A stretch of DNA of 25,720 nucleotides from a virus: positions 1-25,720 of IMG/VR virus record IMGVR_UViG_3300010368_000095. One strand, 5' to 3'. The stretch's first letter is position 1, and every line of letters starts with the position of its first letter. A model generated the notes under the pieces. The model was not told where the DNA came from. It searched no databases and was given only the letters and a program-made list of their open reading frames with translations. This document shows positions 1 to 7,259 of the stretch, piece after piece. The position numbers and the translations under genes were made by a program.

Positions 1-1423
1 TAATAGTGTAACTGCAAAATCATCTACTGCTAATAGTGGTTACACAAGTTTTTCTGGAGGCGACACACTAGGTCTTGCTTTAGATATTGATAATGGCAAA
101 TTTTATGCACACCTAAATGGTACTTATTATAATTCTGGCGACCCAGCTAATGGTACAGGAGCTTTAGTTACTGGCATTACTGCACAAAAAGGTGGTATAT
201 TTTTACCTTACTTAAACGTAGGTACAAGTGCTTCAAGAACTTTTGAATTCAATTTTGGTGCGCCATCTCACGCTATATCGTCAGGAAACGCAGATGGAAA
301 TGGTCACGGGAACTTTGAGTACGCTGTACCTACTGGTTTTTTATCTCTATGCACAGCTAATATGCCTGACCCAGTTGAAACAATAGACCCTAACAAAGGT
401 GGTTCTCCTAAAGATTATTTTAATACTGTGCTTTGGACTGGTAATGGAACAGATGACACAAGTATTACAGGAGTAGGATTCCAACCTGATTGGGTTTGGG
501 TAAAACCTAGAAGTGAGGCAGATAACCATTATCTTCAAGATTCTGTTCGTGGAGTTACTAAACAATTAAACACTAATCTCACTGGTGCTGAAACAAGTTT
601 TACAAATGGTGTTAAATCTTTTGATAGTGATGGATTTACGGTAGGTACGTCTCAGTGGGCTAATGGCAATTCGAAAACAAAAGTAGCGTGGAACTGGAAA
701 GCTAACGGTTCTGGTAGTTCTAACACTGATGGTGCAATAAATACTACATCTACATCTGTAGCAACTCACGGTGGATTTTCAATATCAACTTATACTGGTA
801 CTGGTAGTTCAACTACAGTGGGTCACGGTCTTGGGGGCGTACCTGATTTAATTATTATTAAACGTAGGAATAGTGCTAGAGAGTGGTATGTTTATAACTC
901 TATTAATGCTGGAGACGGATACTTATATTTACAATCAACTGCGGCTTTAAATACTGATTCTAACCGACACGATAGGATTGGTAATGGAAGTGCTTATGTT
1001 GCTCCCACATCTACTTTAATTACGTTAGGTACATCAGGCGATGTTAATGGTAGCAGTGATACTTACGTTATGTATTGTTTTAGAAACATAGACGGTTTTT
1101 CAAAGATTGGACAATACACTGGGAATGATAATGCAGATGGCACGTTTGTTTACACAGGGTTTAGGCCAGCTTTTGTATTAATTAAACGCACTGATGGTAC
1201 AACAGATTGGACAATACACGATAATAAAAGAAGTCCTTTTAATCTTGTTGATGATATGTTGCGTCCAAATTTAAGTAATGCAGAAGCAGTAAGTTCAACA
1301 AACTCATTTGATTTTGTTTCCAATGGATTTAAAACTAGAGGTACTGGTGGAACTGTAAACAGTGGCAATTTAATATATATGGCTTTTGCCGAACAACCTT
1401 TTAAATACGCAAACGCAAGATAG
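1..1423 (+). CDS. Phage tail/receptor-binding structural protein, SPRY-like plus DUF7483-like (5' end outside window)
   Basis: The reading frame is open from the first bases of the window (codons in phase with base 2), so the gene starts upstream; about 473 residues are visible. The first ~110 resemble a SPRY/B30.2-type fold as seen in phage tail proteins: 'LGLALDIDNGKFYAHLNGTY', then 'FLPYLNVGTSAS' and 'PTGFLSLCTANMPDP'. The rest matches the DUF7483-type layout as I remember it and carries three copies of a G-x-x-P-[DA]-x-[VIL]-x-[VIL]-K-x-R motif: FQPDWVWVKPR, GVPDLIIIKRR and FRPAFVLIKR. The last two are followed by a W-[YT]-[VI] strand. It ends in a conserved-looking 'MAFAEQPFKYANAR'. Such proteins are usually late virion or adsorption proteins. 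An internal Met at 362 is not the start, because the homologous domain extends upstream of it. The role in host recognition is inferred from family and position. Confidence 0.8.
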   Translation, partial: NSVTAKSSTANSGYTSFSGGDTLGLALDIDNGKFYAHLNGTYYNSGDPANGTGALVTGITAQKGGIFLPYLNVGTSASRTFEFNFGAPSHAISSGNADGNGHGNFEYAVPTGFLSLCTANMPDPVETIDPNKGGSPKDYFNTVLWTGNGTDDTSITGVGFQPDWVWVKPRSEADNHYLQDSVRGVTKQLNTNLTGAETSFTNGVKSFDSDGFTVGTSQWANGNSKTKVAWNWKANGSGSSNTDGAINTTSTSVATHGGFSISTYTGTGSSTTVGHGLGGVPDLIIIKRRNSAREWYVYNSINAGDGYLYLQSTAALNTDSNRHDRIGNGSAYVAPTSTLITLGTSGDVNGSSDTYVMYCFRNIDGFSKIGQYTGNDNADGTFVYTGFRPAFVLIKRTDGTTDWTIHDNKRSPFNLVDDMLRPNLSNAEAVSSTNSFDFVSNGFKTRGTGGTVNSGNLIYMAFAEQPFKYANAR

Positions 1424-1432
1424 GAGATTAAT

Positions 1433-1993
1433 ATGCCTTGGAAACTAAGTGGAACTATAATTAAAGAAGGTCGGTCTTGGGTAGATGCTAGTGGAATAAG
1501 ACACCCCACTAACTGGATACAATGGACTGATACTGAGAAAGAAGCAGTTGGCCTAGCTTGGACTGACCCAGTTGCTCCGCACGATAACAGGTTTTATCAT
1601 GGTCGAGATGGTAGTGGTAATTTAATTGCTAAATCATTAACAGATGTAAATGAAGTTGATAGTGATGGCAATCCTATTAACGATGAAGATGGAAATCAAC
1701 TCGTTACTTTAGGTCTAAAGAGTGCAGCTATACAGGTCATTGATAGACAAGCGCGTAGCTATTTAGCTGAACATGATTGGTACGTTACTCGTAACGCAGA
1801 GAAATCAACAGCTATACCTAGTACAATAACTACTTATCGAGATGCGGTGCGCTCTGCTCACACCACAATTAAAGGTAAGATAAATGGTGCGGCTAATCTT
1901 AATGCTTTCATTGCTTTGTATACTACGCCTGTTGATAGCGATGGTAAACCAACTGGGAATGCACCTATAGTAGATTGGCCTAATGCAATTTAA
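1433..1993 (+). CDS. Tail-fibre-assembly-like protein (DUF4376/XkdW-type C-terminus)
   Basis: This 186-residue protein starts 10 bases after the tail gene, behind a clear GGAG ribosome site. Residues ~115-140 (DWYVTRNAEKSTAIPSTI, then TYRDAVRSAH) match the 'DWYvtRkaE...IP..v..YR.avR.a' signature of small tail-fibre assembly or XkdW-like proteins encoded next to phage fibre genes. The N-terminal half is acidic and polar, with 'PTNWIQWTDTEKEAVGL', a segment often found in the same family. It probably acts as an accessory or chaperone for the preceding tail protein. The family assignment rests on motif recognition only; a minor structural role is also possible. Its last codons overlap the start of the next gene by 11 bases, so translation is probably coupled. 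Confidence 0.6.
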   Translation: MPWKLSGTIIKEGRSWVDASGIRHPTNWIQWTDTEKEAVGLAWTDPVAPHDNRFYHGRDGSGNLIAKSLTDVNEVDSDGNPINDEDGNQLVTLGLKSAAIQVIDRQARSYLAEHDWYVTRNAEKSTAIPSTITTYRDAVRSAHTTIKGKINGAANLNAFIALYTTPVDSDGKPTGNAPIVDWPNAI

Positions 1994-2528
1994 ATTATTA
2001 TATATAGTTTTGCTGTTCTTAGTAACGGCAGGAGGGGCTATTTCTGCTGACTCCAATACTGTCTCCTCAACGGTTGTCACTGACAAGGCTCCTCCAACAG
2101 CTTCAGCACCGTCCGTTGTAGTAAACAATACAGATGTCTGTAAGTCAGGCGCATCTGCTTCTATACAAACACAAATACTAGGCATAGCTAGCGGTATTGC
2201 TATCTCTGATTTAAACTGTGAACGTTTAAAACTATCTAGGTCATTGTATGCAATGGGTATGAAAGTTGCAGCTGTATCTACGCTATGCCAAGACTACCGT
2301 GTCTTCGATGCTATGGCTATGTCAAATACATTTTGTCCTTTTATGGGGCAGATAGGTGCTGATGCACAGCAAGCATGGGAAAAAAATTGGGAGTTAATTC
2401 CAGAAGGTTCTACGATTAAAGATTTATATATACCACCTCCAACAAAGAGAATTAAAAGTGACACACCTATTCAACTTGAGCCTAAAAACGGCATCATTGG
2501 TTTTCTTCTGGCTCTTCTTATCTTATAG
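1983..2528 (+). CDS. Secreted/membrane phage protein of unknown function with signal peptide
   Basis: This 181-residue protein begins with a signal peptide (MQFKLLYIVLLFLVTAGGAISA, cut about residue 22) and ends in a short hydrophobic segment (IIGFLLALLIL). The central part has four cysteines in a pattern I associate with an uncharacterised marine-phage family: 'CKSGASAS', 'LNCERLKLSRSL', 'GMKVAAVSTLCQD' and 'NTFCPFMGQIG'. The cysteines suggest disulphides in the periplasm. It starts inside the last codons of the preceding tail gene (ATG at 1983). Its last 71 bases are also read in another frame as the signal peptide of the next gene. Its position before the lysis genes and its export signal fit an envelope role, but I do not assign a function. 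Confidence 0.75.
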   Translation: MQFKLLYIVLLFLVTAGGAISADSNTVSSTVVTDKAPPTASAPSVVVNNTDVCKSGASASIQTQILGIASGIAISDLNCERLKLSRSLYAMGMKVAAVSTLCQDYRVFDAMAMSNTFCPFMGQIGADAQQAWEKNWELIPEGSTIKDLYIPPPTKRIKSDTPIQLEPKNGIIGFLLALLIL

Positions 2529-3948
2529 AGTTGCGGCCGATGTTTCTACCTGTCCTACCAACGTAGTTGGTTTGTGTGACCCATCTGTTATTGAGAGTGT
2601 TGTATCTGAAACTGTAACTGAAAGCTTCAATGAGGCTAATGGTATTACAACTGTCGAGACTACAACCAATACAGTTACTACAACTACTATCTCAAACGCT
2701 GACACAGGCGATATACTCGCTTCTGGGTCGGGGTTTGTTAGTTCTACTAAGGAAGGTGACATGGATTCTGATTGGGGTGGTCAGGGGCCAGCTTCTATGC
2801 CTAGCGGAAATTCATGTGGTGAGTTAGGTCCAGACAAATGTGCTATGATTACTGGTAGTGGCAATACTACAAGTACAATGGGTGTTGCTGGTATGGGTAC
2901 TACGTTTACGAACACAATAAATCTAGCTAGTTTAAATATAGATAAGGGTGGTCGAACTAATTACACAATTAAAGTTAACAAAGAAGATGCTAGTGATAGA
3001 ATTTATATGCACATTACTGGCTATGATGGAAGCACTTCTACTTTTAATGGTACTGATATTCTTTCTGAATCTGGGGTTAATAGTGGGTTTGCTTCTTACA
3101 CTGGTGGTTTTAATTTTGGTGGTAATCTAACTAGTTTAATTGTTGAGATAGGTGGTCGGGATATTAACTTAGCTGTTGGCCCAATGTTCGATGACGTTAC
3201 TGTTAATGTACTTTACAATGTAATTAATACTATTGTTACACAGAACATAACTACAATAGAAACCTTCATCTCTTTAAATCTAGGTGGAGATGATATAACT
3301 ATAGATATAGCTGAAGATATATTTGAACATAATGATGTCGTTGATGTAGGCGGTGTCATTGTAATTGAACCAATGGAGGGGCCAAGTGATGCGACTTACA
3401 CTGAGATTGAACTTGAACTGGATACACCAGTTATTGAAACGATTGAGATTAACATGGACACGGAACTCGGAGGGGGAACAGGTGCTGACGTACAATCAGA
3501 CTCCGTCCTATCTAGCCAAGAAGCCAACCTCGAAGCCGAAATCGAAACCAGCACCGAAACCGAAGAAGTCGTTGAAGCCAAAGTCACCGCCAAAGAAGTA
3601 AAAGAAAAAGTAGCTGAAGTTAAGAAGGAAGAACCTGTTAAGAAAGTTGTTGTTAAAAAGAATAACAAAGAACAAAAACAAAAAGTAGCTAACAAGATAG
3701 TTAAGAACATGGGTTCAAAAGGTAGGTATGACAATACTAACCAGCTCAAAACACTAATGGTTATGAACGTCCTCGCTGATAACAAGAGTTTCTTTAACAA
3801 CCAAATAGCTTTAACAGACAATGTACAATTATTTACTAATGACACAATACCAGATGGTATTATTAATGATAACAATGTAGCTTTATACTTGTTACAGTAC
3901 GGTGCTGATACACAGATGATGGCACTAGTAGATATACAATATAAATAG
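2458..3948 (+). CDS. Large exported phage protein with signal peptide, beta-rich N-terminus and lysine-rich tail
   Basis: The protein has 496 residues from a GTG start at 2458, with AGAGA a suitable distance upstream. The start is supported because it yields a proper signal peptide (SLKTASLVFFWLFLSYRVAA, cut near residue 27). This means the leader is encoded over the C-terminal hydrophobic codons of the preceding gene. The mature part is Thr/Ser/Asn/Gly-rich, with a predicted beta domain (residues ~100-330). An acidic stretch follows, then an Ala/Lys/Glu-rich segment (~365-410), and finally a ~90-residue C-terminal domain beginning about 'KGRYDNTNQLKTLMVMNVLA'. I do not recognise a characterised family. 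Export and pairing with the preceding exported gene suggest the two act together in the envelope or on the virion. Codon use is unusual at about 3475-3600, where third positions become C-rich. Confidence 0.75.
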   Translation: MTHLFNLSLKTASLVFFWLFLSYRVAADVSTCPTNVVGLCDPSVIESVVSETVTESFNEANGITTVETTTNTVTTTTISNADTGDILASGSGFVSSTKEGDMDSDWGGQGPASMPSGNSCGELGPDKCAMITGSGNTTSTMGVAGMGTTFTNTINLASLNIDKGGRTNYTIKVNKEDASDRIYMHITGYDGSTSTFNGTDILSESGVNSGFASYTGGFNFGGNLTSLIVEIGGRDINLAVGPMFDDVTVNVLYNVINTIVTQNITTIETFISLNLGGDDITIDIAEDIFEHNDVVDVGGVIVIEPMEGPSDATYTEIELELDTPVIETIEINMDTELGGGTGADVQSDSVLSSQEANLEAEIETSTETEEVVEAKVTAKEVKEKVAEVKKEEPVKKVVVKKNNKEQKQKVANKIVKNMGSKGRYDNTNQLKTLMVMNVLADNKSFFNNQIALTDNVQLFTNDTIPDGIINDNNVALYLLQYGADTQMMALVDIQYK

Positions 3949-3956
3949 GAGGTAAT

Positions 3957-4097
3957 ATGCCAAAGAAAAAAGGACTATACGCTAACATGAACGCTCGTAA
4001 GAAAGCTGGTACATCAAGACCTAAATCTAAAAGTACAGTTACTGACAAAGCTTATGCTAATATGAAAGCTGGGTTTCCTAAAAAGAAACGAGCCTAG
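3957..4097 (+). CDS. 46-residue basic phage peptide (MPKKKGLYAN type)
   Basis: This small ORF of 46 codons follows a perfect AGGAGG five bases upstream of its ATG. It translates as MPKKKGLYANMNARKKAGTS, continues with a Lys/Ser-rich centre and ends AYANMKAGFPKKKRA. Small proteins opening MPKKKGLYANI are common in marine podoviruses and myoviruses and remain of unknown function. The high lysine/arginine content suggests nucleic-acid or membrane-surface binding, which is inference. It begins 9 bases after the preceding stop and ends one base before the next gene's ATG, so it lies in a tightly packed operon. An internal duplication of 'YANM' (residues 8-11 and 33-36) is visible. Confidence 0.75.
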   Translation: MPKKKGLYANMNARKKAGTSRPKSKSTVTDKAYANMKAGFPKKKRA

Positions 4098-4098
4098 T

Positions 4099-4497
4099 AT
4101 GTATGAGTATGCTGTAAAGAAAGTAGTCTATGTTGTTGATGGTGACACAGTAGATATAGAAATAGATTTAGGTTTTAGTTTAACTAAGAAAGAGCGTGTG
4201 CGTCTAGCTGGAATTGATACACCTGAGAGTAGAACACGCAACTTAGAAGAGAAAGAGTTAGGCTTAAGAGCTAAAGATTATTTAAAACAAATGTTAAAAG
4301 ACTCTAAGAATTTAAAAGTACAGACATCTAAAGATGGTAAGTATGGTAGAATGTTGGGTTGGTTCTTTGAGAATGATTTAAATATTAATTTAGATATGGT
4401 TGAGAATGGTCATGCTTGGGCATACGATGGTGGTACTAAGATTAAAAACCTACAAGATTTAATTTCAATACAGGAACAAAGTAATGAGTCTACTTAA
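4099..4497 (+). CDS. Staphylococcal-nuclease-like (SNase/TNase) endonuclease
   Basis: This 132-residue protein has all the landmarks of the SNase family. 'VVDGDTVDIEIDLGF' (residues 12-26) carries the calcium-site aspartate. 'RVRLAGIDTPE' supplies Arg35 and Glu43, and 'KYGRMLGWFF' supplies the second catalytic arginine, Arg84. It is close to the minimal domain (~130 aa) and has no signal peptide, so it probably acts in the cytoplasm. SNase enzymes hydrolyse DNA and RNA to 3'-phosphate products in a Ca2+-dependent way. In a phage this could help degrade host DNA or trim nucleic acid during late infection; that role is inference. It overlaps the next gene by 14 bases (ATG at 4484). The ribosome site upstream is weak, suggesting coupling to the preceding peptide. 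Confidence 0.9.
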   Translation: MYEYAVKKVVYVVDGDTVDIEIDLGFSLTKKERVRLAGIDTPESRTRNLEEKELGLRAKDYLKQMLKDSKNLKVQTSKDGKYGRMLGWFFENDLNINLDMVENGHAWAYDGGTKIKNLQDLISIQEQSNEST

Positions 4498-4759
4498 GAA
4501 ACATAAGAATCCTAAAGGTGGATTAAATGCAGCTGGTCGCGCTCATTTTAAAAAAACAGAGGGTGCTAACTTAAAAGCACCTGTTAAGAAAGGTACTAAT
4601 CCAAGGCGTGTAAGTTTTGCAGCTAGATTTGCTGGCATGAAAGGACCAATGAAAGATGAGAAAGGTAGACCTACTCGTAAAGCATTGGCATTAAAAGCCT
4701 GGGGATTTGGCAGCGTTGCAGCTGCGCGTTCGTTTGCAGCTAATAATAAGAAGAGTTAG
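4484..4759 (+). CDS. Small basic phage protein, DUF6321-like
   Basis: The protein has 91 residues, is strongly basic and reads MSLLKKHKNPKGGLNAAGRA at the N-terminus. The central 'GTNPRRVSFAARFAGMKGPM' and the C-terminal 'ALALKAWGFGSVAAARSFAA' are the hallmark of a small phage family I know as DUF6321. The function is unknown; the positive charge and glycine-rich turns suggest nucleic-acid binding, which is inference. It starts within the nuclease gene and ends two bases before the next ATG, in the same frame-hopping cluster of late accessory genes. The family identification comes from memory of the pattern, not from a search. Confidence 0.75.
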   Translation: MSLLKKHKNPKGGLNAAGRAHFKKTEGANLKAPVKKGTNPRRVSFAARFAGMKGPMKDEKGRPTRKALALKAWGFGSVAAARSFAANNKKS

Positions 4760-4761
4760 GT

Positions 4762-5436
4762 ATGGCAGAGGTTGAGTTTGCAGGGGTAAAGTTTACTGGC
4801 GGTAGGATGGTTGCTCTGATTGTAAGCTTAAGTACGCTTGGTGGTGGTGCGTATGGTGTGTTCGAGGCATACAAACAATTTACTGACATGCAAACTGCTA
4901 TCTCTGAGTATGTAAGTCCTGACTTATCCCACATAGATAATCATATGACGTTGGTATCGGGTGAGCTGGGTGTGATTGAGGCTGAGTTTGTTGCGTTGAA
5001 AGAGGCAGATACGTTAATGAACGAGCTAGTTAGAGAGCAAGTTAATTCTATTAAGAGTACAGTAGCTGAGTTGCAAACACAGATACACGACCTAAAGATA
5101 GAACAGAAGGTTGACCTCTCTGATATGTCTGCACGATTAGATAAGGATATAGAAAAGCAATCGAACAAACTAACAACAAGTATTGAGCAAGTTACTAAAG
5201 ACTTAAACAAAGTAATTAAATCTACTGACGACCAAGAGAATAGAAACAGGTCAAGCATTAGAGATACAGACCTACTGTTACGCGGTAATGTTAAAACAAT
5301 TAGAGATATTATCTCATCGTTTGAAATTAGAATGGATGCAAAGCTAACTAAACTTGATGAAAAAATTGACACTCTCGAAGAAAACCTAGATAAGAAAATA
5401 CAAAGAGCATTAATTAATCCATTACTAGGAGGATAG
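4762..5436 (+). CDS. Membrane-anchored coiled-coil protein upstream of the holin
   Basis: This 224-residue protein has one hydrophobic segment near the N-terminus (MVALIVSLSTLGGGAYGVF, about residues 16-35). A long charged heptad-rich region (about 70-215) follows, with repeated segments such as 'IDTLEENLDKKIQ', predicted to form a coiled coil. This is the shape of an inner-membrane i-spanin (Rz-like) or of another envelope-linked rod protein. Its position directly before the holin (ATG two bases after this stop) and endolysin supports a lysis-cassette role. It is longer than most Rz proteins (~150 aa), and no overlapping Rz1-like lipoprotein frame with a lipobox is apparent, so the spanin idea stays tentative. 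The start ATG at 4762 follows the preceding stop by two bases. Confidence 0.65.
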   Translation: MAEVEFAGVKFTGGRMVALIVSLSTLGGGAYGVFEAYKQFTDMQTAISEYVSPDLSHIDNHMTLVSGELGVIEAEFVALKEADTLMNELVREQVNSIKSTVAELQTQIHDLKIEQKVDLSDMSARLDKDIEKQSNKLTTSIEQVTKDLNKVIKSTDDQENRNRSSIRDTDLLLRGNVKTIRDIISSFEIRMDAKLTKLDEKIDTLEENLDKKIQRALINPLLGG

Positions 5437-5437
5437 T

Positions 5438-5815
5438 ATGGGACTATTAAGTACACTTGTTGGGCCAGTCACTGGTATCTTAGATAAATTCATAGAAGAC
5501 AAAGACCAGAAAGCTTTACTTGCACATGAGATTAGCACGATGGCCGAATCCCATGCGCAAGAAGCACTGCTCGCCCAGTTAGAAATTAATAAACAAGATG
5601 CAAAGGGTAACTGGTTTCAATCTAGTTGGCGACCAGCTACTGCTTGGGTATGTGTTCTTGGATTCCTTGTAAATTTTTTGGTGTCACCGTTATGCGCTGG
5701 GTTTGGTATTGATATACCTCAAGCGGATACAGGTACAATGTTACCTGTGTTGATGGGGATGCTTGGGCTTGGTGGTTTAAGAAGCTTTGAGAAAACAAAA
5801 GGATTAAATAAATGA
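5438..5815 (+). CDS. Holin of the GTA/3-TM superfamily
   Basis: This 125-residue protein carries the signature 'NWFQSSWRPATAWVCVLGFL' (residues 58-77), which marks the 3TM holin family first noted in gene transfer agents and many alphaproteobacterial phages. Hydrophobic segments lie at about 67-90 and 100-114, with an N-terminal amphipathic segment (1-17). Holins make the inner-membrane lesion that releases or activates the endolysin at the end of infection. The gene follows a GGAGG site (5429-5433) and its stop overlaps the endolysin start by four bases, the usual holin-endolysin coupling. Length and charged C-terminus are typical of the family. Confidence 0.85.
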   Translation: MGLLSTLVGPVTGILDKFIEDKDQKALLAHEISTMAESHAQEALLAQLEINKQDAKGNWFQSSWRPATAWVCVLGFLVNFLVSPLCAGFGIDIPQADTGTMLPVLMGMLGLGGLRSFEKTKGLNK

Positions 5816-6267
5816 GTGAATTTAAATTATCGAATAGAAGTCTAGCTAATCTTGAGGGTGTGAACTCTAAGTTGGTGGCGTTAGTTAAGATGGCGATTGC
5901 TGAAACCAAGGTAGATTTTGCTGTGATATGTGGGATGCGTACTATTGATGAGCAAAGAGAATTGTTTGAGAAGGGTGCATCAAAGACAATGGAGAGTAAA
6001 CATTTGCAGGGGTTGGCTGTTGACCTGATGGCTTACATTGGTTCTCGAGCGTCTTGGGAATTAAATCTGTATGACGATATAGCTGATGGTATGAAGAGAG
6101 CAGCAGTGTTAGTCGATGTGCCGCTTCGCTGGGGGGCGGCTTGGCACATCGACAATATTGCTGAGTATAAGGGTTCAATGCAAGATGCTATGAATGATTA
6201 TGTAGATTTGCGTAGGTTTCAGGGTCGTCGTCCTTTTATAGATGGCCCCCACTTTGAATTAGGATAG
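5812..6267 (+). CDS. Endolysin, peptidase M15 (L-alanyl-D-glutamate/D-Ala-D-Ala type)
   Basis: This 151-residue enzyme shows the M15 zinc-peptidase layout: 'GMRTIDEQRELFEKGASKT' (residues 41-59), then 'SKHLQGLAVDLMAYI' with the ligands His64 and Asp71, 'RWGAAWHIDN' (106-115), and the C-terminal 'GPHFEL' with His147 as third ligand. There is no signal peptide, so it depends on the holin just upstream for access to the peptidoglycan. It would cleave the peptide stems of the cell wall. The start overlaps the holin stop (ATGA). Its last 49 bases overlap, on the other strand, the 3' end of the small HTH gene, so the two operons converge and interlock here. Confidence 0.92.
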   Translation: MSEFKLSNRSLANLEGVNSKLVALVKMAIAETKVDFAVICGMRTIDEQRELFEKGASKTMESKHLQGLAVDLMAYIGSRASWELNLYDDIADGMKRAAVLVDVPLRWGAAWHIDNIAEYKGSMQDAMNDYVDLRRFQGRRPFIDGPHFELG

Positions 6268-6422
6268 CCATATTCAGTAACTATCTTATGTATTCTTGAC
6301 CTACTTAGTTTAAATAGTTTTCCTACTTCCTCCAGAGTAGGTCTGCCCCCACAATGGGGGCAGTTTTCTAAGTAGGTTTTGCAAATCAATTCATTGCGTT
6401 CCTTTTCTTGTTTGTAACCCAT
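6219..6422 (-). CDS. Small helix-turn-helix protein with a CPHCGG motif
   Basis: The protein has 67 residues. Residues 29-52 (PTLEEVGKLFKLSRSRIHKI...) form a clear helix-turn-helix of the sigma-70-region-4 or short-regulator type. They are preceded by 'CPHCGG' (residues 21-26), a knuckle-like pair that with Cys14 might hold a metal. It is the last gene of the leftward operon; its ATG overlaps the preceding stop in TAATG, so it is translationally coupled. Its 3' end runs 49 bases into the convergent endolysin gene. I infer a DNA-binding regulator, possibly acting on early or late transcription. The family is not identified. Confidence 0.65.
   Translation of the reverse strand: MGYKQEKERNELICKTYLENCPHCGGRPTLEEVGKLFKLSRSRIHKIVTEYGYPNSKWGPSIKGRRP
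6343..6369 (+). terminator. Rho-independent terminator after the lysis genes
   Basis: An 8-bp perfect GC stem, CTGCCCCC (6343-6350) paired with GGGGGCAG (6356-6363), closes a 5-nt loop and is followed by TTTTCT. The polarity is rightward, 76 bases after the endolysin stop. No T run follows on the opposite strand. It lies inside the leftward HTH gene, whose codons for Cys-Pro-His-Cys-Gly-Gly form the stem. Confidence 0.75.
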
Positions 6423-6814
6423 TAGAACGGTATCGAGTCATCATCACCTAATGCATTAGATACGCTAGATTTAGGTGTGACTTGCGTGCGGTCGGTAACT
6501 TGTACGCTAATCATATTAAGTCCAGCGTCTGTAGTTTTTTTCCAAGCTGCAACTTTTTTGTTCTCAACGAAAGCACCTGTGTTATCTAATGGCCCTGAGT
6601 AATTAGGTTTGCCATTAGTAACATCCTCTTGCTCAAACATTATGCCCATCTTCTGGTATATTTTAAGCACACGTTGCCCTGATTTAGTAGTAGCAGCTAC
6701 ATAGATAACATCGTTGTCGAGTCCATCGACATTAATCTTCCCTGTTAGTACCATCTTCTCTTCGTCGTAGGGTGGGAATCCAGCACCTCGATTAGTGTTG
6801 TCATACTCTGACAT
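6422..6814 (-). CDS. Probable ssDNA-binding/accessory protein with an SSB-like acidic tip
   Basis: This 130-residue protein ends in 'LGDDDSIPF'. A D-D-x-I-P-F tip is the protein-recruitment tail of bacterial SSB, which binds repair proteins. The body (residues ~20-110) is beta-rich and polar with aromatic positions, compatible with an OB-like fold. I do not recognise a classical SSB core, and it is shorter than SSB (~175 aa). It follows the Erf gene immediately (start 6814 next to the Erf stop at 6815), with GGAG upstream. Exonuclease, annealase and SSB-like protein are therefore consecutive, the usual make-up of a phage recombination module. Binding of single strands is an inference from the tail and the neighbours. 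Confidence 0.6.
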   Translation of the reverse strand: MSEYDNTNRGAGFPPYDEEKMVLTGKINVDGLDNDVIYVAATTKSGQRVLKIYQKMGIMFEQEDVTNGKPNYSGPLDNTGAFVENKKVAAWKKTTDAGLNMISVQVTDRTQVTPKSSVSNALGDDDSIPF

Positions 6815-7258
6815 TTAAAAGTCTCCTTCTGGTTTAGATTTAGGTTTGATAGGTGTGTGTTTAGCTGGTGTTTTACTAGCCTCGTTACCGTCATCATCTT
6901 CTGGTGCAATGCCAGCCATTTGCAATAGACCATAACGTCGAGCGTAAGTAATAGCTGACCCTAGCCCTTGCATAGTTTGTTTCTCTATAACTAGGTAGAC
7001 TTTAGATTGGAAAGCCATACCTGTTACATGAGTAATGTTAGTACTAACAAAGTCACCGTACTCGTCACGACCTGATGGTTGTGTAACAGTAAAGCCATTG
7101 TCATTAAATGGCTTAAGACACGCATCATACACATTACCTAGGTCAGCATAGCTGCTGCGGAAATGTGGGTTGGTTGAGTTCTTAATAGCTTTACCCATTG
7201 CTTGTTGCGCTCTGACATAATCGTCAATAGCGACTTGCTTCTCACTTTTAGTTGCCAT
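6815..7258 (-). CDS. erf: Erf-family single-strand annealing recombinase
   Basis: This 147-residue protein matches the ERF superfamily core: 'NPHFRSSYADLGNVYDACLK' (residues 30-49), 'FNDNGFTVTQPSG' (51-63), and the hallmark 'LGSAITYARRYGLLQMAGIA' (99-118) followed by 'EDDDGNEA'. The core is followed only by a short basic tail (PAKHTPIKPKSKPEGDF), so it is shorter than P22 Erf (~200 aa). Erf proteins bind single strands and anneal complementary sequences for recombination and genome end processing. The start has the leader GGAGAACATAAG before ATG. It sits directly after the exonuclease gene, its expected partner. Confidence 0.88.
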   Translation of the reverse strand: MATKSEKQVAIDDYVRAQQAMGKAIKNSTNPHFRSSYADLGNVYDACLKPFNDNGFTVTQPSGRDEYGDFVSTNITHVTGMAFQSKVYLVIEKQTMQGLGSAITYARRYGLLQMAGIAPEDDDGNEASKTPAKHTPIKPKSKPEGDF

Positions 7259-7259
7259 C

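Noticed and set aside
362-1423. Treating the tail gene as a complete 353-residue protein from the ATG at 362.
   Set aside because: The frame is open to the window's left edge and the upstream residues continue a recognisable SPRY-like domain, so the Met is internal.
3365-3601. A rightward frame encoding a Pro/Lys-rich stretch (PKSKPAPKPK).
   Set aside because: It is contained within the 496-aa gene in another frame, with no ribosome site of its own; it results from the unusual C-rich codons there.
3396-3875. A 159-codon leftward open frame opposite the exported 496-aa gene.
   Set aside because: It is antisense to a gene with a signal peptide and continuous operon context; the Ser/Thr/Leu-rich translation is typical of a shadow of Glu/Lys/Thr codons.
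4941-5456. A 171-codon leftward open frame opposite the coiled-coil gene.
   Set aside because: It is antisense to a rightward gene tightly packed between two others; there is no ribosome site and the composition is an artefact.
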